From Arthrobacter sp. SLBN-122 (GTDB lineage Bacteria; Actinomycetota; Actinomycetes; Actinomycetales; Micrococcaceae), in contig NZ_VFMS01000001.1 of NCBI RefSeq assembly GCF_006715165.1, positions 3,472,001 to 3,536,000 on the forward strand: a stretch of 64,000 nt of DNA. The letters run 5' to 3'. A program made the translations under genes and the position numbers. The notes under the pieces were generated by a model that was not told the DNA's origin, did not search any database, and was given only the letters and a program-made list of their open reading frames with translations. This document shows positions 24,438 through 34,902 of this stretch, piece after piece (position 1 is the first letter of the stretch; the number at the start of each line of letters is the position of its first letter).

Positions 24438-25447
24438 TGACCCAGTTGACCTTTGCCCGTGCCATCAATGCCGGGCTGCGCAAGTCGCTGGAAAACGACT
24501 CCAAGGTGGTCCTCCTCGGCGAGGACATCGGTACCCTGGGCGGCGTGTTCCGGGTGACGGACGGCCTGCAGAAAGACTTTGGCAAACACCGCGTGGTGGA
24601 CACGCCGCTGGCGGAGTCAGCCATTGTGGGCACCGCGGTGGGCCTGGCCTACCGCGGCTACCGTCCCGTGGTGGAAATCCAGTTCGACGGCTTCATCTAC
24701 CCGGCGTTCGACCAGATCGTCAGCCAGGTGGCCAAACTGCACTACCGTACCCGCGGGGCCGTCAGGATGCCCATCACCATCAGGGTCCCGTTCGGCGGCG
24801 GCATCGGCTCGCCCGAGCACCACTCGGAATCGCCGGAAGCCTACTTCACCCACACCTCCGGCCTCCGGGTGGTCACCGTGGCCAACCCGCAGGACGCCTA
24901 CACCGTAATCCAGCAGGCCATCGCCTGCGACGACCCCGTGCTGTACTTCGAGCCCAAGCGCCGCTACCACGACAAAGGCGAAGTGGACGAGTCAGTGGAC
25001 CCGCGTTCCGCCCTGCCCATGGACAAGGCCAGGGTCCTGACCGACGGCAGGGACGTGACCCTGGTGGCCTACGGCCCCCTGGTCAAGACGGCCCTGGACG
25101 CCGCCTCCGCCGCAGCCGACGAGGGCATCTCCATTGAAGTCATCGACCTGCGCTCGCTGGCCCCCGTGGATTATGAGCCTGTGGTGGCGTCCGTACGGAA
25201 GACCGGCCGCCTGGTGGTGACGCACGAGGCCGCGCAATCCGGCGGGCTGGGGGCGGAAGTGGCAGCCAGCATCACCGAGCGGTGCTTCTACCACCTTGAG
25301 GCGGCTCCCGTGAGGGTGACGGGATTCGACATTCCCTACCCGTACTCGAAACTGGAAATGCACCATCTGCCGGGCCTGGACCGCATCCTGGACGGCGTGG
25401 ACCGCGCCCTGGGCCGCCCCAATTCCCTGAGCGGGCTGGAAGGATGA
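24437..25447 (+). CDS. bkdB: Branched-chain 2-oxo acid dehydrogenase E1 beta
   Basis: The 336-residue transketolase-like beta subunit contains LLGEDIGTLGGVFRVTDGL, DTPLAESAIVGTAVGLAYRG and GGIGSPEHHSESPEAYF. It completes the alpha2-beta2 E1 whose active site lies at the subunit interface. The start overlaps the bkdA stop (TGATGA), and its stop overlaps the E2 start by four bases, so the three subunits are translated in a coupled way, which supports fixed stoichiometry of the complex. Confidence 0.95.
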   Translation: MTQLTFARAINAGLRKSLENDSKVVLLGEDIGTLGGVFRVTDGLQKDFGKHRVVDTPLAESAIVGTAVGLAYRGYRPVVEIQFDGFIYPAFDQIVSQVAKLHYRTRGAVRMPITIRVPFGGGIGSPEHHSESPEAYFTHTSGLRVVTVANPQDAYTVIQQAIACDDPVLYFEPKRRYHDKGEVDESVDPRSALPMDKARVLTDGRDVTLVAYGPLVKTALDAASAAADEGISIEVIDLRSLAPVDYEPVVASVRKTGRLVVTHEAAQSGGLGAEVAASITERCFYHLEAAPVRVTGFDIPYPYSKLEMHHLPGLDRILDGVDRALGRPNSLSGLEG

Positions 25448-26868
25448 GCGCCACCATGATCAAGGAATTCCGGCTCCCGGACCTGGGCGAGGGACTCACA
25501 GAATCTGAAATCCTCAGCTGGAAAGTGGACGTTGGCGACACCGTGAGCCTGAGCCAGGTCATCGCCGAAGTGGAAACCGCCAAGGCAGTGGTGGAGCTCC
25601 CGTCGCCGTTCGCCGGCGTGATCAAGGAACTCCACGAACAGCCCGGTTCCGTTGTGGAGGTGGGCAAGCCGATCGTCTCCTTTGAGGTGGCGGACGACGA
25701 CGGCGCGCCACCTTCACCACGGTCCGGCGCCTTTGAGCCCGGGGCGGGGGAGTCCGCCGGGGAAACGCCGAAGGCAGGGGAAAGCCTGAAGCGGGAACCC
25801 AACCTGGTGGGGTACGGCGCCGTCGTGGAAGCTTCCGGCCGGCCAACCCGCCGGCCGCGGAAGCTTGCCCCCGTGGAGCCAGCCGCAATCCGGCCCCACG
25901 TGGTTGAGCACGTGGAAGACAAGCCCGTCCACTCCATCCCCATGGAGACCAGGCCAGCCGAAGATCACCACGCGGAGCGCCCCCGGTCCACGCCTCCTGT
26001 CCGGAAGCTGGCCAAGGACCTGGGCGTGGACCTCACGCAGGTAACCGGCACCGGTCCCGGCGGGTTGATCACGCGGGAAGACGTGCAGGGCTTTGCGGGG
26101 CATGCAGGAGAACCTGCCGGGGCCACGGCAGGGCAGGTGACGGTATCCGGTGGAACCCGGACGGGGGAGCGGGAGACCCGGACTCCCATCAAGGGCGTGC
26201 GCAAGCACACTGCGGCGGCAATGGTCCAAAGCGCCTTCACCGCGCCGCATGCCACCGAATTCCTCACCGTTGATGTCACGCCCAGCCTTGAGCTGCTGGC
26301 AAAACTCAAGAACAGCAGGGACTTCGCCGGAACCAGGCTCAGCCCGCTGACGCTCGCCGCCAAGGCCGTCCTGGTGGCCCTGCGGCGGAACCCGGCGCTG
26401 AATTCCCGCTGGGACGGGGACAACCAGGAGATTGTCACCTTCAACTACGTGAACCTGGGCATTGCAGCGGCCACCCCCCGCGGACTCACAGTCCCCAACA
26501 TCAAGGACGCCGACGCCATGGCGCTCCCGCAGCTGGCGCAGGCGCTGACGGCGCTCGCAGATACGGCCAGGGCAGGCAAGACCACGCCCGCAGACCTTGC
26601 CGGCGGCACCATTTCCATCACCAACATCGGCGTCTTCGGGATCGATGCGGGTACCCCCATCCTCAATCCCGGGGAGGCGGCGATCCTTGGCCTGGGCGCG
26701 GTCCGGACCATGCCGTGGGAGTACAAAGGCGAGGTGGCGCTGCGCCAGGTGCTCACGCTCAGCCTGTCCTTCGATCACCGCTTGGTGGACGGCGAGCAGG
26801 GGTCCCGGTTCCTGGCCGACGTCGGGGCCATCCTGGCCGAACCCGGGATGGTCATCGCGATGGTCTAG
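25444..26868 (+). CDS. bkdC: Branched-chain 2-oxo acid dehydrogenase E2 (acyltransferase)
   Basis: The 474-residue protein has a single lipoyl domain (about 5-83) with lipoyl lysine K47 in EVETAKAVVELPSP, a long Pro/Glu-rich linker, a peripheral subunit-binding domain (VRKLAKDLGVDLTQVTGTGP, about 182-215) and a C-terminal catalytic domain with SFDHRLVDG (H445, D449). It moves the branched acyl group from E1 to CoA. E3 (lipoamide dehydrogenase) is not encoded here, so it must come from elsewhere in the genome. It is the last gene of the bkd operon and converges on the tetR gene, 14 bases away. Confidence 0.95.
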   Translation: MSATMIKEFRLPDLGEGLTESEILSWKVDVGDTVSLSQVIAEVETAKAVVELPSPFAGVIKELHEQPGSVVEVGKPIVSFEVADDDGAPPSPRSGAFEPGAGESAGETPKAGESLKREPNLVGYGAVVEASGRPTRRPRKLAPVEPAAIRPHVVEHVEDKPVHSIPMETRPAEDHHAERPRSTPPVRKLAKDLGVDLTQVTGTGPGGLITREDVQGFAGHAGEPAGATAGQVTVSGGTRTGERETRTPIKGVRKHTAAAMVQSAFTAPHATEFLTVDVTPSLELLAKLKNSRDFAGTRLSPLTLAAKAVLVALRRNPALNSRWDGDNQEIVTFNYVNLGIAAATPRGLTVPNIKDADAMALPQLAQALTALADTARAGKTTPADLAGGTISITNIGVFGIDAGTPILNPGEAAILGLGAVRTMPWEYKGEVALRQVLTLSLSFDHRLVDGEQGSRFLADVGAILAEPGMVIAMV

Positions 26869-26882
26869 CGGCCTGCTCCAAG

Positions 26883-27551
26883 CTAGGGGGCGGGCGCGCT
26901 GTCCACCATCAGCGCTGCCAGTGCCATCCGCTCGAGCAGCGGGCGGGCCGCTCCGGCCGCCAGCCTCCTGCCATGGCTCCGGACCGAGTGCGGGGTGGAA
27001 TTGATCAGGCCGAACGTGGCGTGGGCACGCATCCGCAGCTCAGCCGCATCGGTTCCCGGGTGGACCCTCGCCAGAATGTCCACCCACACCTCCACGTAGC
27101 TGCGCTGCAGGGTACGCACCGCGGACTGGTCCTGCTCCGACAAATTGCTGAAGTCACGGTCCTGCACCCGGATCACGTCCGGCTTGCCGAGTGCGAAATC
27201 CACCTGGAACTCCACCAGCCGGCGCAGGGCAGCCAGGGGATCCGGCGCGGTGTCCACCACCTGGCGGCCGCCGTCCAGCAGTTCCTGGCTCACGGTGACC
27301 AGGAGATCGGCCAGGACGGCCTGCTTTCCGGGAAAGTGGCGGTAGACCGCGGGGCCGCTGACCCCTGCCGCCGCGCCAAGATCCTCCAGCGAAACGCGGT
27401 TGAAGCCGTTCAGCGCGAACAGTGAAGCCGCAGCGGACAGCAAAGCCTGCCGCCGGTTCTCCTTGGCCTTGCCGCGCTGGGTCGTTGGAACGGAGTGGGT
27501 CGTTGGAACGGGCTGGGCGGCAGGTACCGGCTGCACAGTATTGCTGGACAC
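26883..27551 (-). CDS. TetR-family transcriptional regulator
   Basis: The protein has about 222 residues with a 35-residue Pro/Thr-rich N-terminal extension before the HTH (RRQALLSAAASLFALNGFNR, then VSLEDLGAAAGVSGPAVYRHF). The C-terminal ligand domain contains QVDFALGKPDVIRVQDRDF. It is divergent from the carboxylase operon and probably represses it, with an acyl-CoA intermediate as inducer; this is inference from position. GTG 27551 is preceded by AGGAGGA; a TTG 11 codons upstream is the alternative. The intergenic region carries palindromes suited to this class of repressor. Confidence 0.88.
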   Translation of the reverse strand: MSSNTVQPVPAAQPVPTTHSVPTTQRGKAKENRRQALLSAAASLFALNGFNRVSLEDLGAAAGVSGPAVYRHFPGKQAVLADLLVTVSQELLDGGRQVVDTAPDPLAALRRLVEFQVDFALGKPDVIRVQDRDFSNLSEQDQSAVRTLQRSYVEVWVDILARVHPGTDAAELRMRAHATFGLINSTPHSVRSHGRRLAAGAARPLLERMALAALMVDSAPAP

Positions 27552-27592
27552 TTTTCCTCCTCGGACCGACGCAGATTCTACCAAGGCGGCCG

Positions 27593-27650
27593 TGTGTTGG
27601 ACATCACAGTTAATCGAGACTAACCTGAATTTCAGTTATTAGTCACTAAC
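27593..27650 (+). promoter_or_regulatory. tetR/carboxylase intergenic control region
   Basis: Three symmetric elements occur in 58 bases. First is a CRP/GlxR-like site TGTGT-N6-TCACA (27593-27608, nine of ten consensus positions). Directly after it is GTTAATC-GA-GACTAAC (27609-27624, one mismatch between arms). Then TTAGT-C-ACTAA occurs at 27639-27649 inside GTTATTAGTCACTAAC. The two GTTA/TAAC elements are candidate operators for the adjacent TetR protein. A clear -35/-10 pair for the rightward operon is not visible. Confidence 0.6.
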
Positions 27651-27697
27651 CGAGTTGGCAGTAAAGCCGGCCCGGCACAGACAAGGACGGACCGTCA

Positions 27698-29305
27698 ATG
27701 GAGACCCTGGCCACCCGGCTTGACCCCGCAAGCGAGGCCTTCCGCGCCAACCGGGAAGCGCAGTCGGCGCTCGCCGGGGAACTGCGGAAGCGGCTGGCGG
27801 ATGCAGCGCTGGGCGGGCCCCAGAAGTCGCGGGACCGGCACGTGGCCCGGGGCAAGCTGCTGCCGCGGGACCGGATCGACCAACTGCTGGATGAGGGCAG
27901 CCCGTTCCTGGAGATCGCACCCCTGGCGGCGAACGGGATGTACGGTGACGAGGCACCCGGCGCAGGAGTCATCGCCGGCATCGGCCTGGTGCACGGCCGG
28001 CAGGTCCTGGTCATCTCCAACGACGCCACCGTTAAGGGCGGCACGTACTACCCCATGACGGTGAAGAAGCACCTCCGTGCCCAGGAGATCGCCCTGGAGA
28101 ACGGCCTTCCCTGCATCTACCTGGTGGATTCCGGCGGGGCCTTCCTGCCCAAGCAGGACGAAGTCTTTCCAGACAAGGACCACTTTGGCCGGATCTTCTA
28201 CAACCAGGCGCGTCTGTCCGCCGCCAAAATTCCACAGATCGCTGCCGTCATGGGGTCCTGCACGGCCGGCGGCGCCTACGTCCCGGCCATGAGCGACGAA
28301 ACCGTCATCGTCCGAAACCAGGGCACCATCTTCCTGGGCGGACCGCCGCTGGTGAAGGCGGCAATCGGGGAAATCGTCACCGCCGAGGAACTGGGCAGCG
28401 GCGAGGTGCACTCCCGGGTCTCGGGCGTGACCGACCACCTCGCCGAGAACGACGAACATGCCCTCCAGATCGTCAGGGACATTGTCTCCACCCTGCCGCC
28501 GCCCGCCGCGCCTGCCTGGCAGGTGGAACCCGCCGTCGAACCTGCCGTGGACCCGGACGCGCTCTATGGTGCCGTGCCTACGGACGTCAACGCGCCGTAT
28601 GACGTCCACGAGGTTATTGCGCGCCTCGTGGACGGCAGCCGGTTCCATGAGTTCAAAAAGGAGTACGGCACCACCCTGGTCACAGGATTCGCCCGGATCC
28701 ACGGGCACCCGGTGGGGATCGTGGCCAACAACGGCGTGCTGTTCAGCGAGTCGTCGCTCAAGGGTGCGCACTTCATTGAGCTGTGCGACCAGCGGGGGAT
28801 TCCGCTGGTCTTCCTGCAGAACATCTCCGGCTTCATGGTGGGCAGGGACGCCGAGCAGGGTGGCATCGCCAAGAACGGCGCCAAGATGGTGACCGCCGTT
28901 GCCACCGTGCGGGTGCCCAAGCTGACGGTGGTGATAGGCGGCTCCTTCGGGGCGGGAAACTACTCCATGTGCGGCCGCGCCTACTCGCCGAGGTTCCTGT
29001 GGATGTGGCCCGCAGCCCGGATCTCCGTGATGGGCGGCAACCAGGCCGCCAGCGTGCTGGCCACCGTGAAGCGGGACCAGTATGAAGCAGCGGGTGAGGA
29101 CTGGCCGGCAGGGGACGAGGAAGCCTTCAAGGCACCCATCCGGCAGCAGTATGAGGACCAAGGCAGCCCCTACTACTCCACCGCCCGGCTGTGGGATGAC
29201 GCCGTCATCGATCCCGCCGATACCCGCACCGTCCTGGGCCTGGCCCTCGAGGTCGTCTCCCGCACCCCCCTGCCGGGGACCTCCTTCGGCCTCTTCCGGA
29301 TGTGA
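27698..29305 (+). CDS. Acyl-CoA carboxylase beta subunit (carboxyltransferase), methylcrotonyl type
   Basis: The 535-residue carboxyltransferase has the two crotonase-like halves: the N-half with [20 protein letters not shown] and [19 protein letters not shown], the C-half with FAGARI-type motifs replaced by [40 protein letters not shown] and [37 protein letters not shown] is characteristic of 3-methylcrotonyl- or geranyl-CoA carboxylase beta subunits rather than propionyl-CoA carboxylase. With the alpha subunit it would carboxylate 3-methylcrotonyl-CoA in leucine breakdown. It is the first gene of an eight-gene operon running to 35738. Confidence 0.92.
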   Translation: METLATRLDPASEAFRANREAQSALAGELRKRLADAALGGPQKSRDRHVARGKLLPRDRIDQLLDEGSPFLEIAPLAANGMYGDEAPGAGVIAGIGLVHGRQVLVISNDATVKGGTYYPMTVKKHLRAQEIALENGLPCIYLVDSGGAFLPKQDEVFPDKDHFGRIFYNQARLSAAKIPQIAAVMGSCTAGGAYVPAMSDETVIVRNQGTIFLGGPPLVKAAIGEIVTAEELGSGEVHSRVSGVTDHLAENDEHALQIVRDIVSTLPPPAAPAWQVEPAVEPAVDPDALYGAVPTDVNAPYDVHEVIARLVDGSRFHEFKKEYGTTLVTGFARIHGHPVGIVANNGVLFSESSLKGAHFIELCDQRGIPLVFLQNISGFMVGRDAEQGGIAKNGAKMVTAVATVRVPKLTVVIGGSFGAGNYSMCGRAYSPRFLWMWPAARISVMGGNQAASVLATVKRDQYEAAGEDWPAGDEEAFKAPIRQQYEDQGSPYYSTARLWDDAVIDPADTRTVLGLALEVVSRTPLPGTSFGLFRM

Positions 29306-29318
29306 GCCAGGAATGACA

Positions 29319-31586
29319 ATGAAAACCAACGCAGCCACAACCAGCACGGCTTCCGCCGCGGTGGCACCCGGCAAGCCCCTCTTCAGCACCGTACTGGTGG
29401 CCAACCGCGGCGAAATCGCCTGCCGCGTCATCCGCACGCTGCGGCACCTGGGCATCCGTTCGGTGGCCGTTTACAGCGATGCCGACGCCGGCGCCCGGCA
29501 CGTGCGCGAAGCGGACGCTTCCGTCCGGATCGGCCCCGCCGCGGCCACCGAAAGCTACCTGAACGCTGACGCAATCGTGGAGGCATGCCGGCAGTCCGGG
29601 GCCGAAGCGGTCCACCCCGGCTACGGTTTCCTGAGCGAGAACGTGGACTTCGCCCGGGCCCTGGAGAAAGCCGGCCTCACGTTCATCGGCGCGGGCGTTG
29701 AAGCGCTGAATGTCATGGGTGACAAGATCCGCGCCAAGAACCACGTGTCAGGTTACGGCGTGCCCGTCGTCCCCGGCATCGCCAAGCCCGGTATGACGGA
29801 CAGCGAACTGATGGAGGCCGCAGCCGCCGTCGGCTTTCCCTTGCTCATCAAGCCGTCCGCGGGCGGTGGCGGCAAGGGGATGCATGCCGTCGGGAAACCG
29901 GCGGACCTGCCCGCCGCCCTGGCCACGGCGCGGCGCGTGGCCGCCGCCGCGTTCGGTGACGACACCCTGTTCCTGGAACGCCTGGTGACCACCCCGCGGC
30001 ACATCGAGGTGCAGGTGCTGGCGGACGGCCACGGCAACGTCATCCACCTCGGCGAGCGCGAATGCTCCCTGCAGCGCCGGCACCAAAAAGTCATCGAGGA
30101 AGCCCCGTCACCCCTGCTGGAGGGCCTTCCCAACGGGCCCGAAGTGCGCGCCCGCATCGGCGAGGCCGCCTGCAACGCGGCCCGCAGCGTCAACTATGTG
30201 GGTGCGGGGACGGTTGAATTCCTGGTCTCCGATGACGCGCCGGACGAGTTCTTCTTCATGGAGATGAACACCAGGCTGCAGGTGGAACACCCGGTCACCG
30301 AAATGGTCACGGGCATCGACCTGGTGGAATGGCAGGTGCGGATCGCCGCGGGTGTGGAGCTGACCGTCCGGCAGGCTGAGGTGGAGCTGTCCGGCCACGC
30401 CGTGGAGGCCAGGGTCTACGCCGAGGTGCCCGAGAAGAACTTCCTCCCGTCCACCGGGACCGTGCTGGTGCTCGATGAACTGCCGGGCCCGGCGCAGCGT
30501 CCCAGCGCCCCCGCACGCAACGAAACCGGGACAGCACAGGGCCGGGTCCGGGTGGACTCCTCCCTGGTGGAAGGCCTGGAGCTGTCGGCACACTACGATC
30601 CCATGGTTTCCAAGGTGATCGCCTGGGCCGGGGACCGCGCTGCGGCCCTGTCCACGCTGGACCAGGCTTTATCCGGCTACACGGCGCTGGGCATCGAGAC
30701 CAATGTGGAGTACCTGCGGCTCCTGGTCAACGACCCCGACGTCCAGGCAGGGCATCTGGACACCGGCCTGATCGAACGGAAGCTGCCCGGGCTGGATTTC
30801 CGCCGCATCGACAACCCCGAGCTGGTGGCCGCCGCGCTCTACGCGTTGTCCCTGGACGCGCAGGACAACCCTTCCCCGGGGAGCGGGCCCTGGCAGGGCA
30901 GGAATGGCTGGCGCCTCGGCGCGCCGGCGCCACGCCGCGTCAGCCTGGGAACGCCCGACGGCGGCGTGGTGACGGTGCAGGTCACCGGCAGTCCCAATGC
31001 GGGGGACAAGGCCGTGGTCGCCGTCGACGGCGGCCCGCGGCAGACAGCCTCGCTGCAGTGGTCCGGCCGGAAAAGCATCGAACTCGACCTGGACGGCGGG
31101 CGCCACGCCTACCGGCTGGCACCGGTGTATTCCGGAGCCGCCGCCCCGACCTGGGACAACCCTGTGCCCGCCGGCCCCGCACAGCTCTACCTCGGCAACG
31201 ACGGCTGGTCCTGCCGGCTCGATGTCCTGACCCGCGAGGCACGGCTGGAACGCGTGCTGGCAGCCATCCAGCGGCAGGAAGGGGCAGCCGACCCGGAGGT
31301 GCGCTCGCCGATGCCCGGAACCGTCGTGGCCGTCCCGGTAGCTGACGGGGACACGGTCCAGGCAGGGGACGTCCTGGTGTCCGTGGAAGCCATGAAGATG
31401 GAGCACCACCTGGTGGCCCCGCTGGCAGGGACCGTGCACTTGGCGGCCCGTACGGGAGACCTGGTGAAGGCCGACCAGGTGCTGGCCACCATCCATCCCG
31501 CTGCCGCCGGCACAAAAATTCCCAGAACAGAAACAGCAACAGGCACAGCATCAGACACTGCTGCAGACCAAGGCGAAGGAGCCTGA
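29319..31586 (+). CDS. Acyl-CoA carboxylase alpha subunit (biotin carboxylase plus biotin carrier)
   Basis: The protein has about 755 residues: biotin carboxylase (about 22-490) with [18 protein letters not shown], the ATP-grasp loop [14 protein letters not shown] and [19 protein letters not shown]; a linker domain; and a C-terminal biotinyl domain with VEAMKMEHH, whose Lys is biotinylated. It carboxylates biotin with bicarbonate and ATP for the beta subunit. I prefer ATG 29319 over 29313 because AGGA lies six bases before it. A 27-residue hydrophilic insertion ([17 protein letters not shown]) interrupts the end of the carboxylase domain. No biotin ligase is encoded in the window. Confidence 0.94.
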   Translation: MKTNAATTSTASAAVAPGKPLFSTVLVANRGEIACRVIRTLRHLGIRSVAVYSDADAGARHVREADASVRIGPAAATESYLNADAIVEACRQSGAEAVHPGYGFLSENVDFARALEKAGLTFIGAGVEALNVMGDKIRAKNHVSGYGVPVVPGIAKPGMTDSELMEAAAAVGFPLLIKPSAGGGGKGMHAVGKPADLPAALATARRVAAAAFGDDTLFLERLVTTPRHIEVQVLADGHGNVIHLGERECSLQRRHQKVIEEAPSPLLEGLPNGPEVRARIGEAACNAARSVNYVGAGTVEFLVSDDAPDEFFFMEMNTRLQVEHPVTEMVTGIDLVEWQVRIAAGVELTVRQAEVELSGHAVEARVYAEVPEKNFLPSTGTVLVLDELPGPAQRPSAPARNETGTAQGRVRVDSSLVEGLELSAHYDPMVSKVIAWAGDRAAALSTLDQALSGYTALGIETNVEYLRLLVNDPDVQAGHLDTGLIERKLPGLDFRRIDNPELVAAALYALSLDAQDNPSPGSGPWQGRNGWRLGAPAPRRVSLGTPDGGVVTVQVTGSPNAGDKAVVAVDGGPRQTASLQWSGRKSIELDLDGGRHAYRLAPVYSGAAAPTWDNPVPAGPAQLYLGNDGWSCRLDVLTREARLERVLAAIQRQEGAADPEVRSPMPGTVVAVPVADGDTVQAGDVLVSVEAMKMEHHLVAPLAGTVHLAARTGDLVKADQVLATIHPAAAGTKIPRTETATGTASDTAADQGEGA

Positions 31587-31587
31587 A

Positions 31588-32751
31588 ATGTCCGGATTTG
31601 AACTCAGCGAGGAATACCAGGACCTCAGCAACACCGTCCGGGAATTCGCCGACGAAGTAGTCGCCCCGGTATCGGCCAAACACGACGAAGAGCACAGCTT
31701 CCCCTACGAAGTGGTGAAGCAGATGGCGGAGATGGGCCTGTTCGGGCTGCCCTTCCCTGAGGAATACGGCGGCATGGGCGGGGACTACTTCGCCCTGGCC
31801 CTGGCGCTGGAGCAGCTTGGCCGGGTGGACCAGTCCGTAGCCATCACCCTGGAAGCAGGCGTTTCCCTGGGCGCCATGCCCGTCTACCGCTTCGGGACCG
31901 AGGAGCAGAAGCAGGAGTGGCTGCCCATGCTGGCGTCCGGCCAGGCGCTCGCCGGCTTTGGCCTCACCGAGCCCGAGGCCGGTTCGGATGCCGGCGGGAC
32001 CAAGACCCACGCCCGGCGCCAGGACGGGAACTGGGTCATCAACGGCAACAAGGAGTTCATTACCAACTCCGGAACGGACATCACCCGGCTGGTCACTGTT
32101 ACCGCCGTCACCGGGCAAAAGGAGCGCGCGGATGGCAGCGTGCAAAAGGAGATCTCCACCATCCTGGTGCCTACCGACACACCGGGCTTCAAGGCGGAAA
32201 AGCCGTACAACAAGGTGGGCTGGAATGCTTCAGACACCCACCCCCTCACCTTGAAGGACGTGCGGGTCCCTGAAGCGAACTTGCTTGGTGCTGAAGGCCG
32301 CGGCTATGCCAACTTCCTGTCCATCCTCGATGAGGGCCGCATCGCCATCGCCGCGCTGGCCACGGGCGCCGCCCAGGGCTGCGTGGATCTCTCGGTCAAA
32401 TACGCCAGCGAGCGCAGGGCGTTCGGCCAGGAAATCGGCAAGTATCAGGCCATTTCCTTCAAGATCGCCCGCATGGAAGCACGGGCCCATACCGCCCGCC
32501 TGGCGTACTACGACGCCGCCTTCCGGATGCTTGCCGGCAAGCCGTTCAAGACCCAGGCGGCCATCGCTAAGATGGTCGCAGGCGAGGCGGCCATGGACAA
32601 TGCGCGGGATGCCACCCAGGTATTCGGCGGCTATGGCTTCATCAACGAGTTCACCGTGGCACGCCACTACCGCGACTCCAAGATCCTTGAAGTGGGGGAG
32701 GGCACCACGGAGGTCCAGCTGATGCTGATCGCCCGCGAACTGGGTCTTTAG
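31588..32751 (+). CDS. Acyl-CoA dehydrogenase, isovaleryl/short branched-chain type
   Basis: The 387-residue FAD enzyme begins one base after the alpha-subunit stop. It has GFGLTEPEAGSDAGG, YASERRAFGQEIGKYQAI, DATQVFGGYGF and the C-terminal VGEGTTEVQ. The catalytic Glu is E371 in the GEGT position used by short-chain enzymes; human isovaleryl-CoA dehydrogenase uses a Glu in another helix, so the exact substrate cannot be fixed. Context argues for isovaleryl-CoA or 2-methylbutyryl-CoA. It corresponds in position to FadE19 in the mycobacterial cluster with the same gene content. Confidence 0.92.
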   Translation: MSGFELSEEYQDLSNTVREFADEVVAPVSAKHDEEHSFPYEVVKQMAEMGLFGLPFPEEYGGMGGDYFALALALEQLGRVDQSVAITLEAGVSLGAMPVYRFGTEEQKQEWLPMLASGQALAGFGLTEPEAGSDAGGTKTHARRQDGNWVINGNKEFITNSGTDITRLVTVTAVTGQKERADGSVQKEISTILVPTDTPGFKAEKPYNKVGWNASDTHPLTLKDVRVPEANLLGAEGRGYANFLSILDEGRIAIAALATGAAQGCVDLSVKYASERRAFGQEIGKYQAISFKIARMEARAHTARLAYYDAAFRMLAGKPFKTQAAIAKMVAGEAAMDNARDATQVFGGYGFINEFTVARHYRDSKILEVGEGTTEVQLMLIARELGL

Positions 32752-32786
32752 AAACTGGGACTGTAGCCGGCCTGAGAGGATCACTG

Positions 32787-33578
32787 ATGATTGACAAGGT
32801 TGTTGCCAGCGCTGACGAGGCGGTTGCAGACATCCCGGACGGCGCCTCCCTGGCGGTGGGTGGATTCGGCCTCTGTGGAATTCCCGTTGCCCTGATCGAC
32901 GCCCTGCACCGCGCGGGCACCTCCGGCCTGGAAACCGTCAGCAACAACTGCGGCGTCGACGACTGGGGGTTGGGCATCCTGCTGCGGGACGGGCGCATCC
33001 GCCGCACCATCAGCTCCTATGTGGGCGAGAACAAGGAATTCGCACGCCAGTACCTCGCCGGTGAGCTCGAAGTGGTGCTCACGCCGCAGGGCACGCTGGC
33101 CGAAAAGCTGCGTGCGGGCGGGGCGGGCATCCCGGCGTTCTACACCAAGGCGGGGGTGGGCACGCAGGTGTCCGACGGCGGCCTGCCGCAAAAGTACGAC
33201 GCCAACGGAGGCATCGCGGTTGCCTCCGCCCCGAAGGAAGTGCGGTCCTTCGGGGGAGTGGACTACGTCCTGGAAGAATCCCTCATCCCTGACTTCGGAC
33301 TGGTCCACGCCTGGAAGGGCGACCGCCACGGGAACCTCGTCTTCCACGCCACCGCCATGAACTTCAACCCCCTTTGCGCCATGGCAGGCAGGATCACTAT
33401 CGCCGAGGTGGAGGAACTCGTGGAGCCCGGCGAGCTGGACCCCGAACACATCCACACCCCCGGCATCTTCGTCCAACGCGTGGTCCTGGCCGCGCACGGG
33501 GAGAAACGGATCGAAAAGCGGACAGTGGCGCTGGCCCCGGCACAGGAGCGCGGCACCAACCAGCAGGCAGGAGCTTAG
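32787..33578 (+). CDS. scoA: 3-oxoacid CoA-transferase subunit A
   Basis: The 263-residue protein contains the CoA-transferase family I subunit A signature [22 protein letters not shown] and [14 protein letters not shown]. With subunit B it would move CoA between succinyl-CoA and acetoacetate, the last step that activates acetoacetate for thiolysis. The C-terminus has an Ala/Gln-rich tail. It lies two bases before scoB. Confidence 0.94.
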   Translation: MIDKVVASADEAVADIPDGASLAVGGFGLCGIPVALIDALHRAGTSGLETVSNNCGVDDWGLGILLRDGRIRRTISSYVGENKEFARQYLAGELEVVLTPQGTLAEKLRAGGAGIPAFYTKAGVGTQVSDGGLPQKYDANGGIAVASAPKEVRSFGGVDYVLEESLIPDFGLVHAWKGDRHGNLVFHATAMNFNPLCAMAGRITIAEVEELVEPGELDPEHIHTPGIFVQRVVLAAHGEKRIEKRTVALAPAQERGTNQQAGA

Positions 33579-33580
33579 CT

Positions 33581-34348
33581 ATGGACCCGAACAGCCCCTT
33601 CGCACCGCGGCCGGAAGGCGTCCGCCCTGAATACCGCCGGGCGGCAGGACAACAGCATGAGACGCCACCTGACGGGACCGGCGCCAAGGGCTGGACGCGC
33701 AACGAACTCGCCGCACGGGTGGCCAGGGAGCTCCGCAACGGCCAGTACGTGAACCTTGGCATCGGGATGCCCACCCTGATCCCTAACTACATTCCCGCCG
33801 GAGTGGAGGTGGTGCTGCACTCCGAGAACGGGATCCTCGGCGTCGGCCCGTACCCCGCTGAGGACGCGGTGGATCCGGACCTGATCAACGCCGGCAAGGA
33901 AACCGTGACGGTCAACAGGGGCGCAGCGTTCTTCGATTCGGCAACATCCTTTGGCATGATCCGCGGTGGCCACGTGGACCTCGCCGTCCTGGGCGCCATG
34001 GAGGTTGCGGCCAACGGGGACCTGGCCAACTGGATGATCCCGGGCAAGATGGTCAAAGGCATGGGAGGGGCCATGGACCTGGTGTTCGGTGCCAAGCGGG
34101 TCATCGTGATGATGGAGCATGTGGACCGCAACGGCAACCCGAAGATCGTCCAGCGATGCTCACTGCCGCTGACCGGCAAGGGCTGTGTGGACCGGATCAT
34201 CACCGACCTCGCCGTCATTGATGTCGTGAAGGACAACGGCGACTCACGCCTGGTGCTGCGCGAACTGGCCCCCAACGTCTCTGCCGAGGACGTGGTGGCG
34301 GCCACCGGCGCGGACCTGTTCGAGGAAGACCGGGAACTCACCGTATGA
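33581..34348 (+). CDS. scoB: 3-oxoacid CoA-transferase subunit B
   Basis: The 255-residue protein has [18 protein letters not shown] and the catalytic ENG motif, [11 protein letters not shown], with E82 as the expected covalent CoA thioester residue. A 35-residue non-conserved N-terminal extension precedes the domain. ATG 33581 has AGGAG upstream; the longer open frame overlaps scoA out of frame and is not used. The stop overlaps the next start (ATGA). Confidence 0.94.
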   Translation: MDPNSPFAPRPEGVRPEYRRAAGQQHETPPDGTGAKGWTRNELAARVARELRNGQYVNLGIGMPTLIPNYIPAGVEVVLHSENGILGVGPYPAEDAVDPDLINAGKETVTVNRGAAFFDSATSFGMIRGGHVDLAVLGAMEVAANGDLANWMIPGKMVKGMGGAMDLVFGAKRVIVMMEHVDRNGNPKIVQRCSLPLTGKGCVDRIITDLAVIDVVKDNGDSRLVLRELAPNVSAEDVVAATGADLFEEDRELTV

Positions 34349-34902
34349 CTGACGGAAACGGTCCGGCGTCCCGGCAGGAGGACGACGGCGGCAGGAGGGT
34401 CATCGAACAGCGCGGGCTGTACTTTGACGAACTGGAGGAAGGCGTGCTGTACGCCCACCGTCCAGGACGCACCGTGACCGAAACCGACAACGTCCTCTTC
34501 TCCACGCTCACCATGAACACCCAGGCGCTGCACCTGGACGCCGCCTGGAGCGCCGGGCAGCCCTTTGGCCAGCGGCTGGTGAACTCGATGTTCACCCTTG
34601 CCACCATGGTGGGCCAGTCCGTCACCCAGCTCACCCAGGGGACCATCATCGCCCAGCTGGGCCTGACGGACGTCACGTTCCCGCACCCCCTGTATCACGG
34701 CGACACGCTGTACACGGAGACGGCCGTCACCGGCAAGCGGCTGTCGTCCTCACGCCCCGGCCAAGGCATCGTGACCATGGAGCACACCGGGCGCAACCAG
34801 GACGGAACCGTGGTGGCCCGGGCCACCCGAAGTTGCCTGATGTGGACGCATGAAGCCCACCGCCAGGCGCAGGACGCCGGACAGGAGACAATGCCGGTAT
34901 GA
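34345..34902 (+). CDS. MaoC-family (hotdog fold) dehydratase
   Basis: The 185-residue protein has [24 protein letters not shown] at the start of the hotdog domain and [20 protein letters not shown] across the central helix, the single-hotdog MaoC layout. Such enzymes hydrate trans-2-enoyl-CoAs to R-3-hydroxyacyl-CoAs. In this operon it takes the place of the crotonase-type methylglutaconyl-CoA hydratase. The M. tuberculosis cluster Rv2495c-Rv2504c, as I recall it, has the same MaoC gene next to a CitE-like gene. Both ends overlap neighbouring genes by four bases. Confidence 0.88.
   Translation: MTDGNGPASRQEDDGGRRVIEQRGLYFDELEEGVLYAHRPGRTVTETDNVLFSTLTMNTQALHLDAAWSAGQPFGQRLVNSMFTLATMVGQSVTQLTQGTIIAQLGLTDVTFPHPLYHGDTLYTETAVTGKRLSSSRPGQGIVTMEHTGRNQDGTVVARATRSCLMWTHEAHRQAQDAGQETMPV

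Noticed and set aside
27695..29455. A 586-codon minus-strand frame opposite the carboxylase beta gene
   Set aside because: The composition is rich in H, G and V typical of antisense frames in high-GC genes, and the plus-strand protein has all family motifs.
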